DNA of 64,000 nt from Streptoverticillium olivoreticuli subsp. olivoreticuli. Its GTDB lineage: Bacteria > Actinomycetota > Actinomycetes > Streptomycetales > Streptomycetaceae. How positions within the stretch are numbered: the first letter of the stretch is position 1; every line of letters begins with the position of its first letter. The notes under the pieces are model-generated. The model was not told the origin of the DNA, searched no databases, and saw nothing but the letters and a program-made list of their open reading frames with translations. Below, one piece after another: positions 42,758 through 51,617 of this stretch. The stretch is taken from the NCBI RefSeq assembly GCF_003391135.1, contig NZ_CP031455.1, positions 7,839,501 through 7,903,500 of the forward strand, read 5' to 3'. The translations under genes and the position numbers were made by a program.

Positions 42758-43750
42758 TCACGGCAGCCGTACGACCTGGGCCCCCCACGTCAGTCCGGCC
42801 CCGAATCCGAGGAACAGCGCCAGATCGCCCCTGCCCACCGTCCCCGATTCCCGCAGCCCGGCGACGGCGAGGGGAATGGAGGCGGCGGAGGTATTGCCCG
42901 CGTTCACCACGTCGCGGGCCACGGTGACGTGCGCGGGCAGCTCCAGCCGCCCGGCCACGGCCTCGATCATCCGCAGATTCGCCTGGTGCGGGACGAAGGC
43001 GCCGAGATCGGCCGGGCGCACGCCCGCCGCGTCCAGCGCCCGCCGGGCGACCTCCGGCATCTCCTCCATGGCCCAGCGGAACACCTCGGGCCCGGCCATG
43101 CGCATCGTGGGCCACTCGGTTTTCGGGGAGTCGCGGTACCGGAGCCAGTCGGCGGAGTGCGCGATGAGATCGCCGCGGCTTCCGTCCGACCCCCAGACGA
43201 CCGGGCCCATCCCGTCCTCCTCCCGCGGCCCGACCACCATCGCCCCGGCACCGTCGGCGAACAGGATGGCCGTCGAGGGGTCCTCGGGGCCGACGATGTC
43301 CGTCATCTTGTCGGAGCCGATCACCAGCACATGCCGGGCCGAGCCGTCGCGCACCGACGAGGCCGCCAGCGCCAGCGCGTAACAGAACCCCGCGCAGGCC
43401 GCGTTGAGGTCGAACGCCGCGGCCCGGGTGCCCAGCCGGTCGGCGATCTCCGCCGCGCCACCGGGGGTCTGCCGCAGGCCCGACATGGAGGCCAGGACCA
43501 CCGCGTCCAGCCCGTCGGGCGCGACCCCCGCGTCGGCGGCCGCCTTCCGCGCCGCCTCCACCGCCATGTCGACCACGGTCTCGTCCGCGGCGGCGTATCG
43601 ACGCTCGACGATGCCGGTACGCCTTTCTATCCACTCGGCCGTACGTCCGGTACGCGCCGCGACCTCGTCATTGCCCACGACGCGGTGCGGCCGATAGGCG
43701 CCGATCCCCAGAATTCCTACGTCCTGTGCGGCAGTTCGCCGTATCAGCAT
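42758..43750 (-). CDS. KAS III (FabH-like) beta-ketoacyl synthase
   Basis: A protein of 330 residues. The catalytic triad is complete: C119 in NAACAGF, His in VPHQANLRMI and Asn in NAGNTSAAS. GIGAYRP and WIERRTGI are typical of FabH. The start at 43750 follows AAGGTGG. It condenses an acyl-CoA starter with malonyl-ACP. Divergent from the thioesterase-fold gene and the polyyne-type operon, it could supply a starter, or be a product-insensitive spare copy protecting fatty acid synthesis. Both are inferences. Confidence 0.88.
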   Translation of the reverse strand: MLIRRTAAQDVGILGIGAYRPHRVVGNDEVAARTGRTAEWIERRTGIVERRYAAADETVVDMAVEAARKAAADAGVAPDGLDAVVLASMSGLRQTPGGAAEIADRLGTRAAAFDLNAACAGFCYALALAASSVRDGSARHVLVIGSDKMTDIVGPEDPSTAILFADGAGAMVVGPREEDGMGPVVWGSDGSRGDLIAHSADWLRYRDSPKTEWPTMRMAGPEVFRWAMEEMPEVARRALDAAGVRPADLGAFVPHQANLRMIEAVAGRLELPAHVTVARDVVNAGNTSAASIPLAVAGLRESGTVGRGDLALFLGFGAGLTWGAQVVRLP

Positions 43751-44316
43751 GGCAATACCCACCTTCGGTCGGTCCTCTTGCCGGCCCGCGTCCGGCCGCC
43801 GCCGGCCCGCTGTCGCGCCCCGCGGTGGAGTTCCGGGCACCGGCACATCGGCGGAAGAACGGTCCCGGTCCGGGTGCGCCGGCCATTGCCGGTACCCGTG
43901 GCCGGAGTTCCGTTCCCGCTCCGGAAAAGGCGGGACAACCGTTCCCGCCTGGGGTGACATTGCGGCACGCGGCTTCCGCAGGCCGATGGGCGAACCGCGT
44001 CGGCGGTCGCCGTGCCGCCCGTACAGGCCCCCCGAGCCGATCGTGAGCTCACTCGCCGGGGAGACTATCTCCGGGCGGGTTGGATTCCGCAACCCACCGG
44101 ACGAGGGCCGTCGAGTGTCGAACGTCACGCCGGTTCCATGATTCGCGCACCCGTGACGCGGGTCACAAAAATTATTGCTTGCTTGGCGACATCGGCCCCT
44201 TCTACGGTCACTCGTGTGATCCAACTCATCGCCATGACCGGCCTGTTGTCGACGATCGAGTTCCGCCATCGCACAGCGTCCGTCGTGCCCGAACCGACCA
44301 CGGGAACGGTGGACTC
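43751..44316. promoter_or_regulatory. 566-bp divergent control region of the polyyne-type locus
   Basis: No convincing large gene. It holds a 10-bp palindrome GTGAGCTCAC (44043-44052), a 14-bp dyad GTGAC-4-GTCAC (44153-44166), and directly after it an AT-rich run ACAAAAATTATTGC, unusual here and probably the core promoter of the rightward operon. A frame ending in ATGA overlap with the thioesterase start (GTG 44216 or ATG 44234 to 44320) could encode a short leader peptide. Confidence 0.5.
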
Positions 44317-45114
44317 ATGACGAACACCGCTTCACCTCTGTCACCCCTGGCATTGCTCCGCCGGCCCGCGGGCGAGTGGATCGACGCCGGAACACACCTG
44401 AACGGCTTCGGCGGATTCCACGGCGGACTCACGGTCGCGCTCATGGCCGCGGCGATGCGCGACGAAGCGCCGGACATTCCCCTGCGGAGCGTCACCGCGC
44501 GCTTCCACCGGCCCATCAGCGACGAGTTCCGGCTGGAGACCTCGACGGTACGGACCGGGCGCAGCGTCACCGCGCTCGGCGCCCGGGCGGTGACGGCCAA
44601 GGGAATACACGTCGACGCCTCCGCTGTCCTCGGGTCGCCGGGGACCGCGGAATGGCCGACGTTCGCCCCCGCGGCACCGGACGCCCCGCCTCCCGAAGAA
44701 TGCGGGATCTTCGCCATTCCACCGGAGTTCGTGCCCATTTCCTCCTACCTGGAAATCCGCCCGGTCGGCCCAAACCGGCCCTACGCGGGCGGCACCGAAC
44801 CCGAACTCACCGCCTGGATCAGACTCCTCGAGGACGAGGAGCCGCCGGACGTCCTGCGATTCGTCCTGCTGATGGACTCCCTGGCGCCGTCCTATGCCGC
44901 CGTGCTGTCCACCCTGGCCCTGGTGCCGACCGTCGAACTCACCGTGCGGGCCGGTGCGAACCTCGACCGGGCCGCCTCGCCGTGGATCCTCCTGCGGGCC
45001 AGGACCCGCGCGGCCACCGCCGACGGATGGGTGGACGAGGAGATCGACGCCTGGGGCCGGGACGGCGCCCACCTGGGCTCGGCACACCAGCTCCGCATCA
45101 TCCGCACCGACTGA
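44317..45114 (+). CDS. TesB-like acyl-CoA thioesterase (double hot dog)
   Basis: A protein of 265 residues. The N half (GGFHGGLTVALMAAAMRDEAPDIPLRSVTARFHRPI in fragments) matches the hot-dog thioesterase family: the GG-x-x-A helix and the LRSVTARFHRP strand. The C half repeats the fold (MDSLAPSYAAVL, WVDEEIDAWGRDG). It should hydrolyse or bind an acyl-CoA. It is the first gene rightward from the divergent region, 133 bp before the FAAL, and may release a fatty acid for activation. Confidence 0.78.
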   Translation: MTNTASPLSPLALLRRPAGEWIDAGTHLNGFGGFHGGLTVALMAAAMRDEAPDIPLRSVTARFHRPISDEFRLETSTVRTGRSVTALGARAVTAKGIHVDASAVLGSPGTAEWPTFAPAAPDAPPPEECGIFAIPPEFVPISSYLEIRPVGPNRPYAGGTEPELTAWIRLLEDEEPPDVLRFVLLMDSLAPSYAAVLSTLALVPTVELTVRAGANLDRAASPWILLRARTRAATADGWVDEEIDAWGRDGAHLGSAHQLRIIRTD

Positions 45115-45247
45115 CGCACCGACTGACGCACAGACCGGGGCGCCGACCGGGAGATCCACCGTGCACGGCGGCAACAGCACAGGAATTCAGGGCCCGGCAT
45201 CGGCGCAATGACGGTCCCGGTCACGAGACTCAAGCAACGGGGGCGCT

Positions 45248-47053
45248 GTGGATCACATATCCGGCTGGGCGCGCACGTCATGGCCCACGACCTTGCCCGA
45301 GATACTCGAACACCGCGCGGGCCTGCCCCGGCAGCTCGCCTTCCGCTTCCTGCCCGACGGCACCGGCGACCAGGCCGTGGAGTGGACGTACCACGAACTC
45401 GCCGACCACGCCGCCCGCGTCGCCGCCGACCTGCTGCGGCGCGAGCTCACCGGGCGCCGCGCCGTCCTGGCCCTCGACCCGGGCCTGCACTACATCGCCG
45501 CCCTCTTCGGGATCCTCCGGGCCGGCGCCACCGCCGTGCCGTCCTTCCCGCCGACCGGGAGGCGCGCCCTGGCGCGCTTCGTCTCCATCGTCGAGGACTG
45601 CACCCCGGACGTGATCATCGCGGACACCCGGCTGGCGGACCGGGTGGACCGGTTCGAGGCGGAGCTCCCGGCGTCTATACCCCGGCCGCAGTGGGTGTTC
45701 GTCGACGACGACTACTTCCGCGAGGCGGCGGACGCCGCGGCCGAGGACCCTCGCGCGACGCCCGTACGGATCGCCGAACCGGCGCTGCTCCAGTACACCT
45801 CCGGCTCGACCGGCGACCCCAAGGGGATCGTGCTCACCCACGACAACCTCGTGAGCAACTGCCTCGCTCTGGAGGCGAACATGGGGTACGAGCCCGACCG
45901 CGTCGGCTGCACCTGGCTGCCGCCCTACCACGACATGGGCCTGATGGGCACGATCATGCTCGCGGTGCACGGCGGCTGGCCCCTGGTGCTGATGCCCCCG
46001 GCGTATTTCGTGCAGCAGCCCTACCGCTGGCTCAAGGCGGTCACCGACCACAAGGTGACCATTTCGGTCGGCCCGAACTTCGCCTTCGACATCTGCACGT
46101 CGAGCATCACCGACGAGGAACTGGCGACGCTCGACCTCGGCACCCTGCGCCAGGTCTTCTGCGGATCGGAGCCCGTCTCACGGGCCACTCTGGACGCCTT
46201 CCGCGAACGGTTCGGCCCGCGCGGATACGACGAGGCGTCACTCATCCCGTGCTACGGACTGGCCGAGGCCACGCTCTACGTGTCGGGCAAGCCCACCGGC
46301 AGCGCCGTCAGGACCGTATGGCTGGACAAGGCGGAGCTGGAGCGCGGCCGCGTCCGCCACCTGCCCGCCGAGGACGCCGCGGCGGCCGGCGACGGCCGGG
46401 CCACCCGGATCGTCAGCTGCGGCGAGGTCGCCGAGCAGCACGAGGTCGTCATCGTCGACCCCGGCGAACGGCGCCCGGTGGAGCCGGGCAGGATCGGCGA
46501 GGTCTGGGTGCGCGGCCCGAACGTCGCCACCGGCTATCTGGGCAGGCCGGAGCTCACCGCCGAGACCTTCGCCGCGCGGCTCGTGGGTTCGGGAAGTGAA
46601 CGGAGCCATCTGCGCACCGGCGACCTCGGCTTCCTGCACGAGGGGGAGCTCTGCATCACCGGGCGCCTGAAAGACCTCGTCGTCATCGCGGGCCGCAATC
46701 TCTATCCGCAGGACATCGAGCATTCCGTGCGGCGCGCCCATGACAGGCTCCGCGGCGCGGCCGTCTTCTCCGTACCGGGAAAGTCCGGCGAGGAGCTGGT
46801 GGTGGTCACGGAATTCCGCGGCACCGCACGGCAATTGGCCGCCGAATTCGACGAGGTGCGGGACGCGGTGGTCACCGCGGTGACCACCGACCACGGAGTG
46901 GGACCGGCCGATGTGCACTTCGGCCCCGTCGGCGCGATCCCGATGACGACCAGCGGGAAGGTCCGCCGGGACGCCACCCGCACGGCATACGTCCAAGGAA
47001 CGCTGAAAAAGCTGACCCCGGCCGCGGACGACATGCCGCTGTCCGTACGGTGA
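45248..47053 (+). CDS. Fatty acyl-AMP ligase, polyyne-type (CayA-like)
   Basis: A protein of 601 residues from GTG 45248. LQYTSGSTGDPKG and TWLPPYHDMGLMGTI are FAAL hallmarks; CYGLAEATLYVSG, HLRTGDLGFLHEGE and the C-terminal MTTSGKVRRDATR (catalytic Lys) complete the ligase. It should adenylate a fatty acid and load it on the carrier protein encoded at 49111. It heads a co-directional set (two desaturases, carrier, third desaturase, hydrolase, rubredoxin, P450) in the order known from bacterial polyyne loci such as caryoynencin. Confidence 0.9.
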   Translation: MDHISGWARTSWPTTLPEILEHRAGLPRQLAFRFLPDGTGDQAVEWTYHELADHAARVAADLLRRELTGRRAVLALDPGLHYIAALFGILRAGATAVPSFPPTGRRALARFVSIVEDCTPDVIIADTRLADRVDRFEAELPASIPRPQWVFVDDDYFREAADAAAEDPRATPVRIAEPALLQYTSGSTGDPKGIVLTHDNLVSNCLALEANMGYEPDRVGCTWLPPYHDMGLMGTIMLAVHGGWPLVLMPPAYFVQQPYRWLKAVTDHKVTISVGPNFAFDICTSSITDEELATLDLGTLRQVFCGSEPVSRATLDAFRERFGPRGYDEASLIPCYGLAEATLYVSGKPTGSAVRTVWLDKAELERGRVRHLPAEDAAAAGDGRATRIVSCGEVAEQHEVVIVDPGERRPVEPGRIGEVWVRGPNVATGYLGRPELTAETFAARLVGSGSERSHLRTGDLGFLHEGELCITGRLKDLVVIAGRNLYPQDIEHSVRRAHDRLRGAAVFSVPGKSGEELVVVTEFRGTARQLAAEFDEVRDAVVTAVTTDHGVGPADVHFGPVGAIPMTTSGKVRRDATRTAYVQGTLKKLTPAADDMPLSVR

Positions 47054-47067
47054 CGGGAGTCCCCCCC

Positions 47068-48015
47068 ATGACCTCTGTGCCCGAGACCTCCGCCGACGCC
47101 TCGCCCCGTACGGCACCGGCCGGCACACCCGCCGCCGCTCCCGACACCGATGCCTTCGCCCGCCGGCTGGCCTACGTCACCGTGGGACTGCCCACCCTCG
47201 GGTTCATCGGGGCGGTGCTGTTCTCCGTGACTCATGGATTCACCGCCGTTGACCTCGGGCTGCTCGTCGGAATGTATCTGCTGACCTCACTGGGCGTGGA
47301 GGGCGGATTCCACCGCTTCTTCTCGCACCTGTCCTTCGCTGCCAGGCCCGGTGTCACCGCGTTCTGGGGCATCGCCGGGTCCATGGCGGCCCAGGGCCCG
47401 ATCGTGTTCTGGGTCGCGACGCACCGGCAGCACCACGCCTTCACCGACCGCGACGGCGACCCGCACTCGCCCCGGCCGATCGAGGACGGCCGCCGCTTCG
47501 GCCGGGCGCGCGGGCTCTGGCACGGCCACGTCGGCTGGCTGTTCACCATCCGCCGGCAGAACTGGAGCAAGCACGTCCCGGATCTGCTGCGGAACCGGCT
47601 GGTGATGAGGATCGACGCGTACTACTTCGGCTGGGTCCTGCTCGGCCTCGCGCTGCCCGCCCTGCTGGGCTGGGCGCTCACCGGGGGCAGCGGCCGGGGA
47701 GCGGCCGGCGGCCTGCTCTGGGGCGGACTGGCCCGGATCTTCCTCCTCGACCATGTGACGTGGAGCGTCAACTCGATCGGTCACACGCTGGGGAGCAGAC
47801 CGCACCGCACGCGGGACAACAGCCGCAACGTCGCCTCCCTCGCACCGCTGTCGGTGGGGGGTTCCTGGCACAACAACCACCACGCGCAGCCGGCACTGGC
47901 GCACAACCGGCACACGTTCTGGCAGATCGACATCGCGGGGGGCTTCATCCGGCTGCTGGACCTCCTGGGCCTGGTCTCCAACGTCCGCTACCCGAAGCGC
48001 GCGCGGCCGGATTAG
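47068..48015 (+). CDS. Acyl desaturase / acetylenase 1 (CayB-like)
   Basis: A protein of 315 residues from ATG 47068 behind GGGAG; a GTG at 47050 overlapping the FAAL stop would add six residues. The three histidine boxes of membrane diiron desaturases are HRFFSH (H82-H87), HRQHH (119-123) and HNNHH near the C terminus. Four hydrophobic segments. This is the acyl-CoA/ACP delta-9 type. In polyyne pathways such enzymes introduce double and then triple bonds into the carrier-bound chain. Confidence 0.88.
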   Translation: MTSVPETSADASPRTAPAGTPAAAPDTDAFARRLAYVTVGLPTLGFIGAVLFSVTHGFTAVDLGLLVGMYLLTSLGVEGGFHRFFSHLSFAARPGVTAFWGIAGSMAAQGPIVFWVATHRQHHAFTDRDGDPHSPRPIEDGRRFGRARGLWHGHVGWLFTIRRQNWSKHVPDLLRNRLVMRIDAYYFGWVLLGLALPALLGWALTGGSGRGAAGGLLWGGLARIFLLDHVTWSVNSIGHTLGSRPHRTRDNSRNVASLAPLSVGGSWHNNHHAQPALAHNRHTFWQIDIAGGFIRLLDLLGLVSNVRYPKRARPD

Positions 48016-48104
48016 GCCGGCGCGCCCTCCCGGGCAGGGCAGAGCCCCCGCTGGACACGGCCTTGCAGACCGCACCGCAACCCCAGCCGAAAGGAGCGGC
48101 CCTC

Positions 48105-49052
48105 GTGTCCGCAACCACAGCCGATCCCCTCGCGGCGGCGATCGTCAAGCTGGACCCCGCCAGCCGCCGGATCAAACGCTTCTCCGCCCTGACCACGATG
48201 ACCCTGCCCCTCCTCGGCACCGTCGCCGCGGCCTGGTTCCTGTGGACCGGGAACTTCACGGCCACGGACCTGGTCCTGTTCGGCGTGATGTATTTCGTCC
48301 ACATGGGCGGAATCACCATCGGATTCCACCGCTACCTCTCCCACAAGGCGTTCAGGACGTCGCCCTTCTTCGAGGGCGTCATGATGGTCACCGGCTCCAT
48401 GGGCGCCCAGGGCCCGCTGATGTTCTGGGTCACCACGCACCGCAGGCACCACCGGTTCAGCGACCGCGAGGGCGACCCGCACTCGCCCAACCTGCACGGC
48501 CGCAGCCTGCGGGCCAGGCTGCGCGGCCTGTGGTACGCGCACATGCCGTGGATGCTGAGCGACGAGACCTCCAAGTGGACCGTGTTCGCCCCGGACGTCC
48601 TGCGCGACCGCCGGCTGATGTGGTACCACCGCACCTATCCCACCTGGGTGATCGCCGGAGTGCTGATCCCGGCGGCGATCGGCCTCGCCGTCGAGCGGAC
48701 GCCGATGGCGGCCGTGACGGGCCTGGTGTTCGGCGGGCTGGCGCGGATCTTCGTCGCCAACCAGGCCGCCTGGTGCGTCGGTTCGGTCTGCCACGCCATC
48801 GGCAGCCGCCCCTTCGAGAACGCCGACCGCAGCGCCAACAACTGGCCCGTCGCCGCGTTCACCTTCGGCGAGGGCCTCCAGAACAACCACCACGCGTTCC
48901 CCGGCTCCTACCGCCACGGTGTCACCTGGTGGGAGCCCGACCTCAGCGGCTGGCTGCTCTTCGGCCTGGGCAAGGCCGGCGTCGTCTGGGACCTGCGGGA
49001 ACCGGACCGGGCGGCCATCGCCAGGAAGCGGGCCGTGAAGGCCGCCGCCTGA
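48105..49052 (+). CDS. Acyl desaturase / acetylenase 2 (CayC-like)
   Basis: A protein of 315 residues; GTG 48105 after AAAGGAGC. Histidine boxes HRYLSH, HRRHH and NNHH are complete, and GVMYFVHMGGITIGFHRYL is the typical helix leading to box 1. It is a clear paralogue of the previous desaturase, of equal length, but diverged. Two adjacent desaturases before a carrier gene is the polyyne arrangement, in which they are thought to act in series on one acyl-ACP. Confidence 0.9.
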   Translation: MSATTADPLAAAIVKLDPASRRIKRFSALTTMTLPLLGTVAAAWFLWTGNFTATDLVLFGVMYFVHMGGITIGFHRYLSHKAFRTSPFFEGVMMVTGSMGAQGPLMFWVTTHRRHHRFSDREGDPHSPNLHGRSLRARLRGLWYAHMPWMLSDETSKWTVFAPDVLRDRRLMWYHRTYPTWVIAGVLIPAAIGLAVERTPMAAVTGLVFGGLARIFVANQAAWCVGSVCHAIGSRPFENADRSANNWPVAAFTFGEGLQNNHHAFPGSYRHGVTWWEPDLSGWLLFGLGKAGVVWDLREPDRAAIARKRAVKAAA

Positions 49053-49110
49053 CCACCGTTCCACCCCCATCTGCGACATCCCATCCGCACACCGGCAGGA
49101 GCCTCGGCAC

Positions 49111-49410
49111 ATGTTCGGACGCAAGAAGGACGCACAGCAGATATCCGGCCCGCTGACGGAGGAATCCCTCCGGCAGTGGCTGATCGACCACCTGGCCAAG
49201 CGGATCGAGGTGCCGCCCGCGGACATCGACACGGGCAAGTCGTTCGAGGCGTACGGGCTCGACTCCCGGGTCGCCGTCCAGGTGTCGGGCGCGCTGGAGA
49301 AGGTCGTCGAGCGACGGCTCTCCCCGGGGCTGCTCTACGAGCACCAGACCATCGACGACCTGAGCGGCCATCTGGCGCGGGAGCTCAGGCTGTCCGACCG
49401 GACCGGCTGA
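49111..49410 (+). CDS. Dedicated acyl carrier protein (CayD-like)
   Basis: A protein of 99 residues. The phosphopantetheine site is GLDSRVAVQ with S52; the residue after Ser is Arg instead of the usual Leu or Met, a variation known in PKS-type carriers. The N terminus MFGRKKDAQQ is basic. Position between the desaturases makes it the scaffold on which FAAL loads the fatty acid and the desaturases act. Confidence 0.88.
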   Translation: MFGRKKDAQQISGPLTEESLRQWLIDHLAKRIEVPPADIDTGKSFEAYGLDSRVAVQVSGALEKVVERRLSPGLLYEHQTIDDLSGHLARELRLSDRTG

Positions 49411-49424
49411 AGGGACACGGGACG

Positions 49425-50525
49425 ATGGCCGCATACAACTTCCCCTCGGACCCCGGCGAACACTTCCGGGACTTCCTCCGCAAGTCGGAGCGACTCGAGG
49501 GCGAGCGGCTCGCGTCGGCGATCCCGAGGGACTGCTTCGAACCCCGGGTCGCCCGCGGTCTGCTCGGCTTCGCCGTCAGCTGGGTGCTGTACATCGGGGC
49601 GATCGTGGGCGTCGCCTGCGCGCCGCACTGGCTGCTGTACATCCCGCTGTGGGTGGTGGCGGGCCTCGGCGGCTGGGGGCTGCACTGCATCGCCCACGAC
49701 TGCGGGCACGGCTCCTTCTCCCGGTCGCGCAAGTTCAACTTCGCCGTCGGCCATGTGTCCCTGCTGCCCCTGATCTACCCCTTCCACGCCTGGCGTCACG
49801 TACACAACCTGCACCACAGCCACACCAACAACCTTGAGCTGGACACGGACTGGCGGCCGGTCCCGGCGGCGCTGTACGACCGGATGCCGTTCCGCGAGAA
49901 GGTGATCTACCACGGGACGCGGACCTGGGCGTTCTGGGGCGGCACCATCAACTACTGGCGCGAGTCGGGCTTCCGGCCCTCCTTCTTCCCCAAGCGGGAG
50001 GCGCGCCGCGACGTCCGCCGGTCGATCGTCTTCGTCCTGGCCGTGTGCGCCCTGTACTTCACCCCGCTGGTCTACTTCACGGGAGTGGAGGGCTTCTTCC
50101 TCTACTTCGTCGCACCGTGGCTCGCCACCCACGCGTGGTTCAGCGCGACGACGCTGATGCACCACAGCGCCGACGACGTGCCCTACCTGACCAACGAGCA
50201 CTGGACGCGCAATGCCAGCCGGCTGCTGGTGACGACCGACTACGTGTATCCGAAGTGGCTGCTCTTCCTCACCCACAACATCTCCATCCACACCGCCCAC
50301 CACGTGGCCCCCGTCGTCCCGTACTACAACCTCCGCAAGGCCCAGGCGGCGCTGAAGGACGCCTACCCCGGCATGGTCCGCGAGGAGCGGGTGCGGGTGG
50401 GCCAACTGGCGCGGATCATCCGGCGGCTGCACTTCTACGACACGGAGTCCGGCTTCTACACCGACTTCTCCCGTACGAAGGTCGCGCCGGTGGACGCCCC
50501 GCCGGCGGTGGGGACGCCGTCGTGA
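49425..50525 (+). CDS. Fatty acid desaturase 3 (CayE-like, delta-12 type)
   Basis: A protein of 366 residues; ATG 49425, 14 bp after the carrier stop. Boxes HDCGHGSF, HNLHHSH (within HVHNLHHSHTNN) and HTAHH identify a delta-12/omega-3 membrane desaturase family member, distinct from the two upstream enzymes. Members of this family include acetylenases. In polyyne loci the third desaturase is linked to alkyne, including terminal alkyne, formation; that assignment here rests on position. Confidence 0.9.
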   Translation: MAAYNFPSDPGEHFRDFLRKSERLEGERLASAIPRDCFEPRVARGLLGFAVSWVLYIGAIVGVACAPHWLLYIPLWVVAGLGGWGLHCIAHDCGHGSFSRSRKFNFAVGHVSLLPLIYPFHAWRHVHNLHHSHTNNLELDTDWRPVPAALYDRMPFREKVIYHGTRTWAFWGGTINYWRESGFRPSFFPKREARRDVRRSIVFVLAVCALYFTPLVYFTGVEGFFLYFVAPWLATHAWFSATTLMHHSADDVPYLTNEHWTRNASRLLVTTDYVYPKWLLFLTHNISIHTAHHVAPVVPYYNLRKAQAALKDAYPGMVREERVRVGQLARIIRRLHFYDTESGFYTDFSRTKVAPVDAPPAVGTPS

Positions 50526-51385
50526 CACCGCTCGCGCTGAGGAGGGCCGCCCACGCCGCGGTCGGCGCCGTGCTGCCGGGCGTCGGCGGGCGCTGGGCGA
50601 CCGATGTGTTCAGCCGGACCCGCCCGCTGGGCGGCCGGCCCGACAACGTCCTGCCGCTGGGCGCGCGGAGGTTCGCCGTCGAGGGGAACCCCGATGTGCG
50701 CGGCGGCTATCTGTGGGGCGACGACGACGGGCCGACCGCGCTGCTCGTCCACGGCTGGGGAGCCGACAGCAGCAGCATGTACTCCCTGATCGCACCGCTG
50801 CGGCAACTCGGCTACCGCGTCGCCGCGTTCGACGCGCCCGCCCACGGGGTGCACGAGGGCGCGCGGGCGACGATGACGCAGTACACGACCGCCGTGGGCG
50901 CAGTCCTGGACTCGCTCGGCGGCGCGCGCGTGGTGATCGCGCACTCGCTGGGGTCGATCGCCGCGGTCGGCGCCGTGGCCGCGCGGCCGGCGCGGAGCGT
51001 CGACTGCCTCGCCCTCGTCGCCCCCACCTGCACGCTCACGGCGGTGCTGGAAGGGTGGGCGAGGGACGAACTGCGGCTGTCGCGCCCCGTCGTCGACCGT
51101 GTGTACGCCGAACTGCACCGCCGCAACGGGGTGCCCGTCGGCCACTGGGACGTCGTGGGCCTCGGCCGGGGCCTGGACTGCCCCGTCCTCGCCCTCCACG
51201 ACCCCGACGACCCGGTCGTCCCCTTCTGCGAGGCCGAGGCGATCGCCGCCGGACTGCCCGGCGTACGCCTCGAAAAGGCGCCCGGACGCGGCCACATGGG
51301 CATCCTGATGTCCGCGGAGGCGAAGAGCGCCGTCTCCGCGTTCGTCGCCGAACACGGAACGAGGACGGGAGGGACCATCCGGTGA
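50522..51385 (+). CDS. Alpha/beta hydrolase, chain-release type (CayF-like)
   Basis: A protein of 287 residues from GTG 50522 overlapping the desaturase stop. LLVHGWGADSSSM is the oxyanion loop, IAHSLGSIAAV the nucleophile elbow, HDPDDPVVPF the acid and GRGHMGIL the His. The N-terminal ~55 residues have a weak hydrophobic stretch. In comparable clusters a hydrolase at this place frees the finished polyyne acid from the carrier protein. Confidence 0.88.
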   Translation: MTPLALRRAAHAAVGAVLPGVGGRWATDVFSRTRPLGGRPDNVLPLGARRFAVEGNPDVRGGYLWGDDDGPTALLVHGWGADSSSMYSLIAPLRQLGYRVAAFDAPAHGVHEGARATMTQYTTAVGAVLDSLGGARVVIAHSLGSIAAVGAVAARPARSVDCLALVAPTCTLTAVLEGWARDELRLSRPVVDRVYAELHRRNGVPVGHWDVVGLGRGLDCPVLALHDPDDPVVPFCEAEAIAAGLPGVRLEKAPGRGHMGILMSAEAKSAVSAFVAEHGTRTGGTIR

Positions 51386-51570
51386 GCGAGGAAACGGAAT
51401 CCGGCGGCAGGGCGTGGATGTGCCTCGTCTGCGGCTGGGTCTACTACGAATCCCTCGGCCTGCCCGAGGAGGGCATCGCCCCCGGGACACGCTGGGAGGA
51501 CATCCCGGCGGACTGGAAGTGCCCCGACTGCGGCACGACGAAGGACGACTTCGTGATGACCCCGCTGTAA
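51382..51570 (+). CDS. Rubredoxin
   Basis: A protein of 62 residues with CLVCGWVY and CPDCGTTKDDF, the two CxxCG iron-binding knuckles, and the PEEGIAPGT.W..IP..W segment of true rubredoxins. It overlaps the hydrolase gene (GTGA). It is a one-electron carrier, a likely donor to the diiron desaturases or the P450 of this operon. Confidence 0.96.
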   Translation: MSEETESGGRAWMCLVCGWVYYESLGLPEEGIAPGTRWEDIPADWKCPDCGTTKDDFVMTPL

Positions 51571-51617
51571 CGCCGCTGCTTCCGGCGCCCGGGCCGCCCG
51601 ACAACCTACGGAGAACC

